This document shows positions 1 through 10,930 of a stretch of 64,000 bases of DNA, piece by piece (position 1 is the first letter of the stretch; every line of letters begins with the position of its first letter). Made by a program: the position numbers and the translations under genes. Below the pieces are notes generated by a model, which worked only from the letters and a program-made list of their open reading frames with translations, was not told the DNA's origin and searched no databases. The stretch is from positions 7,502,001-7,566,000 of the forward strand of contig OY540812.1 of assembly GCA_961205875.1 (NCBI GenBank). The letters are read 5' to 3'. The stretch is from Sialis fuliginosa. Taxonomy: Eukaryota > Arthropoda > Insecta > Megaloptera > Sialidae.

Positions 1-551
1 ATCGTTTGAGTACGTAAGTCTTGGAATATCACAGATGTTATTTATTACATTATTGTTCAACGCTAAACCTTCTGGAGGTGATAACGGCTGATTAAATCGA
101 CTAGAATTACTGTTGTTGCTATCGTCATTGCTGATCGACGGAAACGAGTGATCTATTTGACTTTGGTAGATCGTGCCACTTCCTAAATCCAGCAAAGTCG
201 GTGGCGATTTAGCGGTGTCTATGTTTGTTCCCGGAATCGGGAACTCAGTTTTGATAGGGTGATCTAGTTGGAATATTTCTTCAGGTTGGAATAAGTCGCC
301 GGAGAGCTGTGTGAAATCGTAATGCTGGTTTTGCGATGCTTGGTTATTGTACCCCATCGCTACTTCATCGTTGTTTGATATGGAGGAATGTATTGAAAGT
401 TGTAAGCTGGTTTCCGGCATCCAAAACGTATCCGTTGGCGGTTGTTGTTGCATATGGTAATTTGTGTTGTTCGAAAGTTGTTGACTGTATTGGTTTACCA
501 TTGATTGGCTTCCGCAGACACATTCAAATGGTGAACAAGAACATGGAAGAG
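1..551 (-). CDS. gcm: gcm large C-terminal exon, open at window edge
   Basis: The acceptor is TGTTTTCAG, ending at 552. The exon reads 183 codons without a stop to base 1. It opens with the Cys-rich motif [11 protein letters not shown], then a Gln/Asn-rich segment ([20 protein letters not shown]), the block [19 protein letters not shown], a serine/asparagine run and [17 protein letters not shown]. Low-complexity Q/N/S with acidic-hydrophobic patches is typical of a transactivation region. The stop codon lies left of the window. Confidence 0.92.
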
Positions 552-3500
552 CTGAAAACAAACAAACAATTATGTAAAACAATAAATACATACTCGATAT
601 AATGCTTGTAAAGCAGATACATACATTTTTGTGTATCAGAAATTAACGGTGGCGGCTGGATAGGCCTCGAGCTTGAATCTCTTTCGTTTCGACAATGGCG
701 TTTTGGATTTCTTAGAGACATTAACTGTAAAAAAAAGAAATAAATGAATCTTTCAAATTAAATCAAATAATAGTATCTATATTTTAAGATACAAGATACT
801 TTTATATTATGTTAACTTATCTACTACGAAAAATCTCGTCTTAAGTTTTATTATATATCTAAATTAATTATTATTGTGTAAACAAGAATATTTGTTTATT
901 AAAATAATACGTTTTGTGCGATTTTACGTAATTTATTCGCTAAAGATTAATCACGTAATAAAACTCTCCAGCATTTCTTAATTACCGTATAAAATATCTC
1001 TCGATATATCTTCAGATATCTATAATTTTTACATAAAAAGTACATCAGACAGAAAAACCAACAATCAAGTCAATAATTCATAAGTTTGCTAGATCATGTC
1101 AGTCGAGGACCACCAAGAAAGTATTTTAATTGTTCAACACTAGCAATTATTCAATCTATACCTATTCGTTGCGAACACATTTCATTCTGATTGTACGAAT
1201 GAGAGTTGTATTTGTGGCAGCTATATTACAGTATTCAGAACTTAATTAATGCTACTACTAATATAACCTTATAATTACAGTATCACTTGTCGAATTGCAT
1301 CGATTATTAGTTTAAATATAATGGGCTACCTGAATGAACAACAGATAAATGCTTCAAGCTTGTATTTGTAATTTATAATGCATTATTTAGTAGGGGGCGT
1401 TTTGTTTGTACATGCCTTCAATAAATGTTACAACTGACAATTACATGTTCCTATCGATTCGATACGTACATATTTTAAATTTTAGACAACGCTGTAATAT
1501 GATATGCTAGATAGTTTTAAAGAAAGCTGACAATGAGTTTGTTATATGAATTTGAATAATAAATATATTCATTTTAACGATTTTGATTTTTTAAATCTAG
1601 TTTTATGAATTTTTAACATAATTTATTATCGTATTATTTTTTAGTGACCATTGATACTGACCAATTAAAAGTATTGTAAAAATACGTAACTCTAAAAATT
1701 ATTAATTTAAAAATAATACTAAATACAGGATGTCTCAAAATTCCCTATAGTAAACTTAAATTTTGAGTTTCTGTATTAGTTACTATAAATTGAAATTAAT
1801 ATTTGATTTATTACTTATGCATATTCATAATCATTTTTTTTATTTTGAAACATTTTCGCGAAATTATTCATTTTAGAAATGAGGAGGTGAGTTTTTTTTG
1901 GCATTATTTCATACTGTAATATTAGCTCAATTATAACATGATTGAGTGAGTTTTGCTCAAAATTCTTTCAAAATCCACTGCATCTCGATTATTTTTTAAA
2001 ATGGAACGAACTAGTTTTAGAACTCACCTCGACCTCAAATAAAGAAATTTTATTTCGCGAAGTTAAAGTTTATTAACTTCTTTGCGAAAAAGCCCTTTCT
2101 TTCAGAAATAAAATTTATGAAAGAGGAAAAAAGTATTTATTTTCATGAGATACATTATCCTACAAAGTACTGGGTGCGAATTTTTGGGATACCAAGGTTT
2201 TTCTTGTTATGTTTTTAAGTATTCGAACATACCTTATTTCCGAGAGCTGCTTCTCTGGCGAGTAAAACCGCGAGACCTCGCACCCTTCTACCGGAGCCAA
2301 GAGTTCTCCGAGCTTCTGACGTAGATTTGGCCTCAGGTCGCGGATGGTCGTGTACTCCTTTAGCTTGGAACAATATGGCGTGGTCTGTGTGTCTCCAGAA
2401 ATGTGTTACGGGGTATCCGCAATGTCCTCTGCAAGGTAGGATTTCTAATCGGCCATTGCATTGTCTGTTGGGACAAGGTTTACCTTGTTGTTTTTTCCGA
2501 GCCTGCGAGGAAATTTATTATGAAAATAAAATGAGTAATTACTGTTGACTTAAAGTTTTAATACGAAAGAGAAGTTGTTAACATTTTTATTTATATTAAT
2601 TTCTTTTGTATCTCCCATAGAACGTTTTATAATTTCTTTAAGGGGTTACATCTAATCGTGACTTCGGAAAATGAGACGTTTTTTTAGGAATTTTTGTTAG
2701 AATAATAAAAAAAGCAATAAAATAAAAAAAATTTAAATGAAATTTAAAATAAAATGGTGTATTCCACTGCGGAAAACAGAAATTCCATGGATCAACATCC
2801 AGAACAAAAAAAAACCATTTTCTCGTTATTTACATGAGTTTTCCCATCGAAGTACACAAAATTATTAAAAAATATCGATTTTTGAAAATTTTATATCACT
2901 TTGAAAATAATACGTTTTACGCAGTTTTAAAAAACGTGGTTTCCATAAAAATGAGTTTAAGTTTGAAAACTGTTTTACTACATGCAAACGTCGACGTTAG
3001 TTCCGACTTTTTTTGAAACTATGTCGGTTTGGCGGTTTTCGGTTACCTACTTATTTTGCTTCTGCTTTGGCTTGAAACCGAATTACGGTACCCCTTTACA
3101 TTACTATACATATACTCATTATTATTCACCATATAGGTTGTTTCGTTCATTCAGAGACACTTTGAAAAGTGAATTCTAAAAATTAATTTTATTTTTGCTT
3201 ATAATTCCATTTGAATATCATTTTTAAGATGTTTATATTATATCATTTAAACCAATAAAAAATTGTCAAAAATTAATACGAAAGTTACTTCTCAAAGAAC
3301 AGATATGTTCTTAAAATTTTTATTTATATCACAAATATTTTTGTATCTCCTATAAAACGTTTTATAATTTCTTTAAATATCATAGTCAATTTTGAACAAA
3401 CCTTATCACATATAGCAGGCCTTAGATGTACTCGGTCCCCGTTTGGCAATGAGCACCTGGCCGAGCACACGAGCACTCCGAGACAGCTCTTTTTGAGTAT

Positions 3501-3737
3501 GTTTACGTTGTGGTTGTTCGTGTTACGCATTGCCCAGCCCGACGCGTGCCGCTTGGCCTCCTCGCTGGACACGGGATACACAATTCGACAGTGGCCGTCC
3601 GCCCATTCGCACCACGGGTCAAACGCGTTGATCCGCGGTACCGATGAGTCGTTGATGTCCCACTCGGCTGTGTGAGAGGCACCGCTCCCGTCGCCGGGAG
3701 TCGAACTGCTGCCCGGCACACTGCATTGTGCACTCAT
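1..3737 (-). CDS. gcm: Glial cells missing (GCM) family transcription factor, C-terminus cut by window edge
   Basis: This encodes a GCM-domain DNA-binding protein, a zinc-containing transcription factor that in insects directs glial and some blood-cell fates and recognises ATRCGGGY-type sites. Four coding exons are readable: 3737-3402 (within exon 3759-3402), 2502-2233, 724-625 and 551-1. All have GT/AG borders; phases are 0, 0 and 1. Together they give 419 codons with no stop. The GCM domain spans about residues 26-171, from AEWDINDS through [19 protein letters not shown] and [14 protein letters not shown] to [20 protein letters not shown] and KGVHDHPRP, and carries the family's Cys/His zinc ligands. 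Downstream are a Cys-rich block [11 protein letters not shown] (239-249) and an acidic block [20 protein letters not shown] (313-332), both resembling insect Gcm C-terminal blocks. Drosophila Gcm is about 500 residues, so roughly the last 80 should lie outside the window. Only one copy is here; a gcm versus gcm2 assignment cannot be made. Confidence 0.95.
625..724 (-). CDS. gcm: gcm small basic linker exon
   Basis: A 100-base exon follows a polypyrimidine tract and the acceptor TTTACAG. It encodes [19 protein letters not shown] and [14 protein letters not shown], a basic and then proline-rich linker after the DNA-binding domain. The donor is AAAAAT|GTATGT at 625/624, leaving phase 1. A second GT at 620 would add residues but fits the donor consensus less well. 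The next intron is only 73 bases (624-552). Confidence 0.85.
725..2232 (-). other. gcm intron, no internal gene
   Basis: This is a 1,508-base AT-rich intron between the second and third readable coding exons. Around 1729-2200 it holds repeat-like DNA beginning ACAGGATGTCTCAAAATTCC, which resembles the ACAGGGTGTC start seen at 57890. No conserved reading frame or hairpin stands out in the rest. Confidence 0.6.
2233..2502 (-). CDS. gcm: gcm exon, second half of GCM domain
   Basis: This exon has 90 in-frame codons in phase 0 at both ends, with acceptor CTCGCAG ending at 2503 and donor AAG|GTATGT at 2233/2232. It encodes [18 protein letters not shown], then [19 protein letters not shown] and the [19 protein letters not shown] tail of the DNA-binding domain. 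A basic stretch follows ([13 protein letters not shown]). It joins in frame to ICDK of the preceding exon, at the point where the domain is continuous in the family. An open reading frame on the opposite strand at 2327-2548 is its shadow. Confidence 0.95.
2503..3401 (-). repeat. gcm intron with an internal direct repeat (2560-2640 and 3275-3375)
   Basis: Two direct copies of a segment of about 80-100 bases begin with AATACGAAAG and end in CGTTTTATAATTTCTTTAA. They lie near the two ends of this 899-base intron, about 700 bases apart. They look like an old local duplication or an unrecognised repeat with direct ends. Small reading frames at 2834-3179 show no recognisable domain and are treated as chance. 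Confidence 0.55.
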
Positions 3738-3759
3738 CACTGGTGACGCCTGTCTGTGC
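3402..3759 (-). CDS. gcm: gcm exon with start codon and first half of GCM domain
   Basis: The acceptor is TTTACAG at 3766-3760 and the donor is AAG|GTTTGT at 3402/3401. The first ATG is at 3737, giving 112 codons that begin [15 protein letters not shown] and end RPAICDK. The 22 bases before the ATG stay open in frame, so a short upstream coding extension cannot be excluded; GTG at 3740 is in frame but is not a likely eukaryotic start. The exon carries [22 protein letters not shown] and the [11 protein letters not shown] ligand block. It is GC-richer than the introns around it, as expected of conserved coding sequence. Confidence 0.95.
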
Positions 3760-3895
3760 CTGTAAATACAATATTAGATTTTTTTATCGGAATCAAATAT
3801 TTTTCTTTTTATAACATTTTATAAGAAAACATTAACTGTACACTTTTATTAATACGTGCCTGATATATTATCAACTATAATACCTTTGACTTAAT

Positions 3896-4256
3896 CATTG
3901 GGAGCGTTCACGTCTGATCAAAAACGGAACAACGAGCTTTGATTGGTTGATTTAAGGAATTTCTGGTGGAACGTACCAGAAATTAAAAGAGTGAAATTTT
4001 TTAAGCGTGTAAGGAAGTGAGAAAGAGATAGAAACTAGTGACCAGGCTAATCAAAGAACTTTTATGTTCACTTCATGTTGAGCGTTTCTGTCAGAACACT
4101 TGTTTCTATCTCTTTCTGGTTACTTCTTTCTCACTTCCTTACACGCTTAAAAAATGACATTCTTTAAATTTCTGGTACATTTCACCAGAAATTCCATGAA
4201 TCAACCAATCAAAGCTCGTTGTTCACTGTTTATGGTCAGTCGTGAACGTGACCATT
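3896..4256. mobile_element. Foldback MITE of about 360 bp
   Basis: The element is almost entirely two inverted arms of about 150 bases around a short loop near 4050-4090. Both arms contain AACAACGAGCTTTGATTGGT, an AATTTCTGGT/ACCAGAAATT sub-hairpin and AAGCGTGTAAGGAAGTGAGA. It has no coding capacity. It lies in the inferred first intron of gcm. The superfamily is undetermined because no clean target duplication is visible. Confidence 0.85.
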
Positions 4257-4417
4257 GTTTTTATACATATATTTTCATTAGTTTTCTTACTAATTGTAAG
4301 TAAAGACTTAAAAATTAAAATAATAATAATAATAATGAATATAGCTTATAAAAGGAAGTATAAACCAAAAAATTCCTCAAAATTTAATTAGACAGTTAAA
4401 TGACATAAGTATCTCTT

Positions 4418-4668
4418 ATGCCCGATATTATAAAGAATTTGCTTGATTGCAAATTATCTTCCAGCTAACGCTATCTGCTAGGTGTCAAAAATAAATGTAT
4501 AATAATGTAAATGCTATGCATTTTATGAGGTACACTTGGCAGCATATGTACGATTTCATTCGCGACATCTGTGAGTGTGTTGTCATTTTTATTTAATACC
4601 TAGCAGATAACGTTAGCTGGAAGCTAATTTGCATTTGCGTTCTAGCAAATTCTTTATAATATCTGGAA
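4418..4668. mobile_element. MITE family A, copy 1
   Basis: The ends are inverted copies of ATGCCCGGTATTATAAAG (here cccgatattataaag / ctttataatatctgg). Subterminal inverted segments CAGCTAACGCTATCTGCTAG and CTAGCAGATAACGTTAGCTG follow. The core, with ATGCTATGCATTTTATGAGG and CACTTGGCAGCA, recurs at 38668-38969 and 59207-59484. It is non-autonomous. Confidence 0.85.
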
Positions 4669-4691
4669 TTACAGATTTTAAATAAATATTT

Positions 4692-4978
4692 TTCGAGAGC
4701 GAGGCTAATGGGCTCAATTTTTACAAGACGAGATTGTCATTTATTAAATTCGAGAATGAAACGAGACTTAAATACCTCACCTACTTCTCTATTAAATTTT
4801 GATTATTTGTCCATTCTATTTGCAACCCTATAATTTGTATTACTTTATTTTAGAACTAAGGTTATATACGAGACGAGTTAGATTAGTCTCGTCCTCTTTC
4901 GAATTTTACAACTGACAGTCTAGTTGAAAATTGAAACCAGTCTCGTTTCGACAGAGACGAGATCTCAGCATGCAGCCT
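4692..4978. mobile_element. hAT-type MITE family U, copy 1 (degraded)
   Basis: It shares AAATTCGAGAATGAAACGAG, GAATTTTACAACTGACAG and GAGACGAGATCTCAGCATGC with other U copies. It abuts the right end of MITE A copy 1. The left terminus is not resolved. Confidence 0.65.
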
Positions 4979-6216
4979 TATTTAGAATATAAAAAATAAA
5001 AACAGAAAATACATATTTTTTTAATTTTAATGGTTTTTATTAAAATTTTCAATCAAATGCCAAAAGATGTTTTAAAAATTGTGAATAATTTAATTCAGCT
5101 CGCATGCCAACACAGAATATCATATTTCATATCGTGATCAAACTTATACAGAACATATTGTGTATATCTAAAGATCCCCCAAGAAATCTTTTATATTAAA
5201 CAGTCATAAATATCGCCATATTCTCCAACACTATAATTAATTCGAAATGATTTAAGTGTTGTCACTGAATACTATGATCTGTTTATAGGAGGAGCGGCAC
5301 GACATAGACCTCTGCTTATACGTGTATTGTATACTCAACAGTCATCTCTATCTTGTCCAAACGATCGATAAATCAACGCAAATGCAACGCTTCATTTTGT
5401 AAAAACTAAATATTGTTATTAAGATAAGTATCAATATTTCATTCATTATATTAAGTTTTTGAAAGGCACAGCAGTGTGTTTACTTTACTACCATATCTAT
5501 ACAGAAATAATATACAAAAACGCGTATTAGTTGTGTGTTATTAACATCACGCCCAATATTGTCATATTTATTATATATCCTGTATGATTAAAATGATTTC
5601 TACTTACATAAAGAACATGAAGGTTGGAATATAGTAAACAGTGATTGTCGTTAGTTTTTATTGTAAAATGAGAAAAAAATAGTGTAGGAAATGTGGGGCA
5701 CACTCAGAAAAACACAAATTAATAAAATTTGTATATGTTCGAAAATTATTTAACTGCCCTTTTTGTTTAGGTATTAGATGCGATCGCGTAAAAAAATGCA
5801 ATTCCATAATATTTATTTATTTATTGGAGAATAAAGATTTTGAACATTTTCATCTATGATTTATGAATCAAAATTTAATGAAAATAATTATTTCTACTAT
5901 ATAAATCGTAAAATATGAATTTATTTGAGCATAAGTAACTTCTAATAATTAAAAATACTACATGATTTTATTATTTAAATTGAATCATCGATAAATCAAA
6001 AAATATGCAACATTAGATAGGCAGATAATGTGGCGTGTTTATAATTTTAATTTAGTTAAAATGAAAATCGTTTTACTGTAGCGTATTTTTCATCATATAT
6101 GTAGAGCTTAAAAAATGGTGAATATATTATTTTCATGACAAAAATCACGTAAAATCGAAAATTAGTTTTAAAATCGCATAACGTTTTTAAAACTTGAATA
6201 TATTTTCTATAAATAT
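4979..6216. promoter_or_regulatory. Inferred first-intron DNA with one GC-richer patch
   Basis: AGGAGGAGCGGCACGACATA to CCAAACGATCGATAAATC (5287-5373) is a small GC-richer patch that could be regulatory. The rest is AT-rich without gene or repeat. Confidence 0.3.
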
Positions 6217-6707
6217 GTTTACCCAGCGCTGTTGTTCCGATTTTACTGTAACCGATGTAGTAAAACTGGGTGTAAAAATTCGTATAGATGGCGCCTTGCA
6301 CCTGACGTAACTAATTAGGTTTAGTTATGCTATTCCTCTTGATCTACAGGCATAGCATAACTAAACCGGAATAGAGCCGGAATAAAAACGCGTGTAAACT
6401 GCTTGAACATAGTTATATCTATTTAACCGAATCCAAACAATATAAGTATCTACGGAGTGTAGGGATTTCATCGTAATGCACTTCGCATTAACATTTGAAA
6501 ATCCGTCGTCAGTTAAAACATGGTTAAAACACCTGAAAAAAAGAGATTGAAAATAAAAGAAAGCGTGATTCGTGGAACGTAGAAGAGACAAAGTATTTTT
6601 GGGATTTCCAGCTGACGTTACTTATTCTCGTATGTATAAACAGCATCGTTTAAAACGGTTTAACTACATCGGTTACAGTAAAACCAAAATAATAGCGCTG
6701 TGTAAAC
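6217..6707. mobile_element. TIR element with nested hairpin
   Basis: The inverted ends of about 45 bases read GTTTACCCAGCGCTGTTGTT and TTTTACTGTAACCGATGTAG on the left, and the same on the complement of the right end (6652-6707). Inside, 6318-6333 and 6352-6367 form a perfect 16-bp stem with an 18-base loop. Small reading frames on the minus strand show no transposase motif. The superfamily is unknown. Confidence 0.8.
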
Positions 6708-6921
6708 GTACTCTATGATATTCATATCACTCCGGCCCTGTATGATAGTTTTAAATAAAAAAATAAAACATGCCGATCTATGTATCATAAAATTCTCATA
6801 AAACTATGAAAAAAACTGTTACCGTATTACACGAAATCACAAGAACAAGGTGTTAACATAAAACAAAACACTAATCAGATACGTGTATCTCCCATAGAGA
6901 ACATGTGTATTCACGTCCTAC

Positions 6922-7072
6922 CTGATGGATTTAAGTGTGCTATAGAATAATGTAATACCCGGTCGAGCGGAGTCCTCAGGCTGGTTGGTGTAAATAAAGT
7001 CGCCGTTATCAATTATTCGATTGTAACGCGATACACTGATGTTTTGTAAATTTGTGTACAAATGTTTTAATA
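6922..7072 (-). promoter_or_regulatory. Candidate gcm core promoter and non-coding first exon
   Basis: On the minus strand TATTAAAA (about 7071-7064) precedes the arthropod initiator-like ATCAGT (7039-7034) by about 32 bases. An ATG-free tract follows, ending in CATCAG|GTAGGA, a good splice donor at 6922/6921. A non-coding exon of about 118 bases spliced to the acceptor at 3760 would make the ATG at 3737 the first in the message. The start site and exon are inferred from motifs only. The GC island at 11650-11850 is an alternative upstream promoter. Confidence 0.35.
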
Positions 7073-7343
7073 CGTTTTATTTTCGACGCGAACAAGTTGT
7101 TAAATGTTATGTAAGTGCAAGTTTTGTATGAATTTTTTGTTAATGGAGTTGTTTTAAATGTAAATGTTATTAATGTTTATGTGTGTAGATTTTTGAGATT
7201 TTTTTATAGTCTATAAGGATTTATATGTTCTTGTAAATACTGTAATTTCATTCAAATTTAATCATTCTGTTAAAAATAAATATTTTCTTTAGGAATTTTT
7301 AAGTAAACAATTTTAAGATCAATGTGCGTTTAAATAGTTAGAG

Positions 7344-8290
7344 TAAAGTCGCAGGGCCGTAACTAGAGGCTTGGGGGTCCCGGGGCAACAAGTGACCGAG
7401 GCCCCCCCCAGTATATACAAAATATAAAAATTCGTTGCCAACTTAAATTTTTCACTTATTACTAACTATAAATTGATTTACCATTTTTTCCTCAATCTCA
7501 ATCAATCAATGCTCACCCCAATTTTTACGGTGATGCGGAGGGGGGGGGGGAACTGCCCCGGTGGTAGTTACGGCCCTGTTAAGTTGGTATATATATGGAA
7601 CACCTTTCTTGTTTTAAGTTACAAAACTCTGGTTTATTATTTAAAATCAGCTTTTATAGATAATTTAATCTTTGAACGAAATCGACCAGCCAAAAATAGA
7701 ATTCTTAAATGAAAACAAAATAAAAAAATATAGATCTTAAACAACACAAAATCATCCTCTTCAAAAAAGTGCGTTATTATGGACCAGAGTGGTCTGTAAT
7801 ACACGATAATTTACATTAGGTGGTTAAAACATTTGTTTTTTAAATGTATTTAGTTGTTTTTATTTCAAACATATTTGTTGCCACGGACAGAACTTTCGTA
7901 ATAGGCACCCCATTTAGTGGGCATCATCATGAAGATTTTGTACTAAAAAAATAATTTTGTGGAAGTGGATAATTATGAAGTAAGTACTCGGTGTTTAATG
8001 TAGTTTTCACACTATTTGCTTCGCCACGATTCTGGTTAGTTATTACCTGCATTTTTAAACAGTTTAATAAACAATTTAATACAATAAAAAATTAAGCTAA
8101 CTTACCTTAACATAAATAATCAAAAACGGCATTAAATTGCTCTTAATGACATATCAGTATTCCAAACACTGACGTTGTTAGTCAGAGGTGTAAGCTTAAA
8201 TATATATTAATTTTTTGTTTATAAAATTTAAAATAGAGCAGCAAAAAGAGGTGCCCATATTACCCTACTGTTCCATATATACTGACTTTA
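7344..8290. mobile_element. TIR element interrupted by a hAT MITE
   Basis: The right end, read on the complement, is TAAAGTCAGTATATATGGAA. The left end is the same sequence split by the hAT insertion at 7352-7578: TAAAGTCG before it and TTAAGTTGGTATATATATGG after it. Once the insert and one target copy are set aside the termini match over about 20 bases. No transposase is recognisable inside. Confidence 0.6.
7352..7578. mobile_element. hAT-type MITE, 227 bp
   Basis: The inverted ends are CAGGGCCGTAACTA and TAGTTACGGCCCTG. The flanking 8 bases, TAAAGTCG and TTAAGTTG, match at 6 of 8 positions, as an aged 8-bp hAT target duplication would. C/G runs (CCCCCCCC, GGGGGGGGGGG) lie just inside. It is nested in the left terminus of the element at 7344-8290. 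Confidence 0.8.
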
Positions 8291-10360
8291 GTAATAAATA
8301 TTTACATATATTTTATCTATATGAAAATAGGTTCCCATAAAGTATAACTACACCTCTGCATTTTAATTAATACAATTATCATAAATATTTATGTATAATT
8401 AATCCAATAACAATTCTAATCAATACAAATTAATAAGAATATCACAAATTTCTCGACAAATATTTTATCTAATAAATCCAACGGTTATAAATAACCAATT
8501 TTATTACATTTTCTAAAAAAATACATTAAATACAATTTTATGTGTTTAAACAAACAAAAATCTAGTTTTGTAGAAAAGTGTCGTAGGCGTCTAATTACAA
8601 ATATAATTTAATGTAATGCACTTCATTTAGTAAAGGTGTTGTCAGAATTAAATTCCTCTAGTTGTTTGTAAAGAATAGTTTGCTAGAACAACTTTGGTGG
8701 TCTCAGTTGACACTGGCATTCGTTACCAAACTTTATGTCCTATATCGTGTGATGCTTGCCTATTTTATTAAAATTTATTAATCTTTCACAGGAAGCAACT
8801 AGTAATGTTATCGAGTCTTCACGTCTTATCTGATATAGATTACTACAATGTCTACACAATTAATTACGTTTTTTAATCAACTTTTAATTTGATTATTTTG
8901 TTTTATTAATTATTAACATACGAATGTAATAATTTTTTTGTGTTGAATTTACATTCTCGTGTGAATGTAGAGATTTTTAGAATAAAATTAAGATAAATGT
9001 GAAAAGGTAATTAGGAATTAATGTTCGTTTTGAATAGATTAAGAATTTAATTATCATTATTTTATTTTTTTATATTTTAATGTACATTTTGTTCGATGTA
9101 GAACTTTTGTATTTATTTTGAATATATTTAAAGTAGCTATTACTGTTAATAAATCATTCAATTAAGTTGTTAATATTATTAGTTGATACCTTAACATTCT
9201 TAAGAATTACAAAAGAAAAATCAAATACAGAAGCTATATGATAATTTGATCCAAAAAAAATGTATAAGGTAATTCTTATCTAATTTATCTATATACATAA
9301 AATTATTATAAAAAAATGTCGAAATGAGTCGCCAGGTTCAATAGACAAAAGAATTGCTAGATTTTCTCAATTCTATTATCAACGATATTTGCAGTTTGCA
9401 TGCACATAATAATACAAATGTAAAACAATTTTTTTTTATATATTCATGAAAATAAAAATTACAGTAAATATAAGATTGTTATGCTTGGTTTTGGAACTTT
9501 TTAAAAAAAGTTTGCACATGTGGTAATACGAAAGAAACATCGTATGGCTGCTTTCCATAAAATAAATATTATCTCAATTTATAATAAAATTCTAGAAATG
9601 CAAATTTACTAGTGAAATAACATTCAGGCAATAAACAATAATAAGTAATTAGAATATTAAATATTAATATTAGAAAACATTAAAAATATATATATTAAAC
9701 GATGGTATAACATTGAGCAGCTTTCAAGCCCCCCTCCTAAAATAATAAGTTTTATGAGAAAAAACGTTTTTATATGTAATTTAAAAAAAATTAAAAGAAC
9801 CATTTCACGCTCAATAATATTATGTACTATCAAAGATTGTGCCAAATTATTGACAATTTTTGATTTATATTGATATATTGCACAATTATTGAGTAATGTT
9901 TGTTTTATTAATGTATTTTGCAAAAAATATCGAAATCTATTAAAAAGGTTGATTAAATTTATAAAAAATTATAAATTTAATCAACCTTTTGTAAAAACAT
10001 TGATTAAATTTATAATTTTACATAGAATAACTGAGCGTTCTTGCAGAAGAAAATATTTATTATAAATATTCATCAAAATTAAAATTTATAATAAATTAAT
10101 GATTTTAATTTATTTAATTAATATAAGATTGACTTTTAGCCGTTCAATTAATTATGTCGATTTTAAGAAAAACTATAATTTATCTGTAAATTTAGTAATA
10201 TTAAATATCTGTAAAAGTAACATGAAGTCATATGGCTTTTAAAGAAATAAATATTTGATGTTTTTGTGCTTTGGGACGGTTGATAATAAAAGTTGCAATT
10301 ACAATTTGCAAAGCACATTGATTTCATGTAAGTACATTATTAGGGTACCCAGAGTACCTA
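8291..10360. other. AT-rich DNA; only the hairpin at 9943 noted
   Basis: I see no gene or recognisable transposon. The frame at 9657-9923 lacks any domain signature. Confidence 0.5.
9943..9990. repeat. Perfect 22-bp hairpin
   Basis: 9943-9964 (AAAAGGTTGATTAAATTTAT plus AA) pairs perfectly with 9969-9990 around an AAAA loop. The motif GATTAAATTTATAATTTTA recurs just downstream at 10001. It could be a MITE core or a cruciform-prone site. The stem is too AT-rich and too short for a confident microRNA call. Confidence 0.75.
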
Positions 10361-10930
10361 AAGTAGTGGCACCAGTCTTGGCAAGGATCTCAATAATGGA
10401 AAATTTTTAATTAAATGTACGGAATTAGAAATATGTGTTGATATTTGATTACTACCATTTATGAATATTAATCTTACACATTTAACTGTCTTACAGCGTA
10501 ATTTGATGACAATCGGCCAATAGGTGACAAATGGTGGACATTTAACTAATTATTAGTATAATTTATTTATTAATTATTATATTATCATAGGAACTGCTTT
10601 ACATTGTTTCAAATTTGACAATTCTTTCTTAAATATCTTTTGTGACGTAGTACTTATAATTTTATAATCATTAGCAAGTGTCCATCACTGCGTGCTCATT
10701 ACTGGTTTTACCTTTGCCATTACTGGAGAAAAAACATGAACAAAATAAATGAAATAATTGAATAATTTAAAAAACAAACTAAATTTGCGGACTTTGGTAA
10801 TTAAATTGATTAAATAAAGAGTTACTTGTTTTATTGGTAACATGAGTTCATGAGAATTTCAAAAAACAAGCCCATTAATAAAAAAAAACCTTGCTCTTAT
10901 AACTGCTTTATAACTGGTGCCTTTACCTTA
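10361..10930 (+). mobile_element. Family C repeat, copy 1
   Basis: This is a 570-bp repeat also found at 17597-18157 (inverted) and 31409-32210. Shared landmarks are GTGGCACCAGTCTTGG at the left, ATTTGATGACAATCGGCCAA, CTTTACATTGTTTCAAATTTGA, GTGTCCATCACTG and AGAGTTACTTGTTTTATTGG. The ends are TIR-like (AAGGYACTGGCACC in the best copy), so this is probably a non-autonomous DNA transposon. No frame is open through it. Confidence 0.85.

Noticed and set aside
2327-2548. Plus-strand ORF over the gcm exon
   Set aside because: It is the antisense shadow of the GCM-domain exon read on the minus strand.
3493-3733. Other-frame ORFs over the start exon of gcm
   Set aside because: The minus-strand GCM frame explains the coding signal; these have no domain match.
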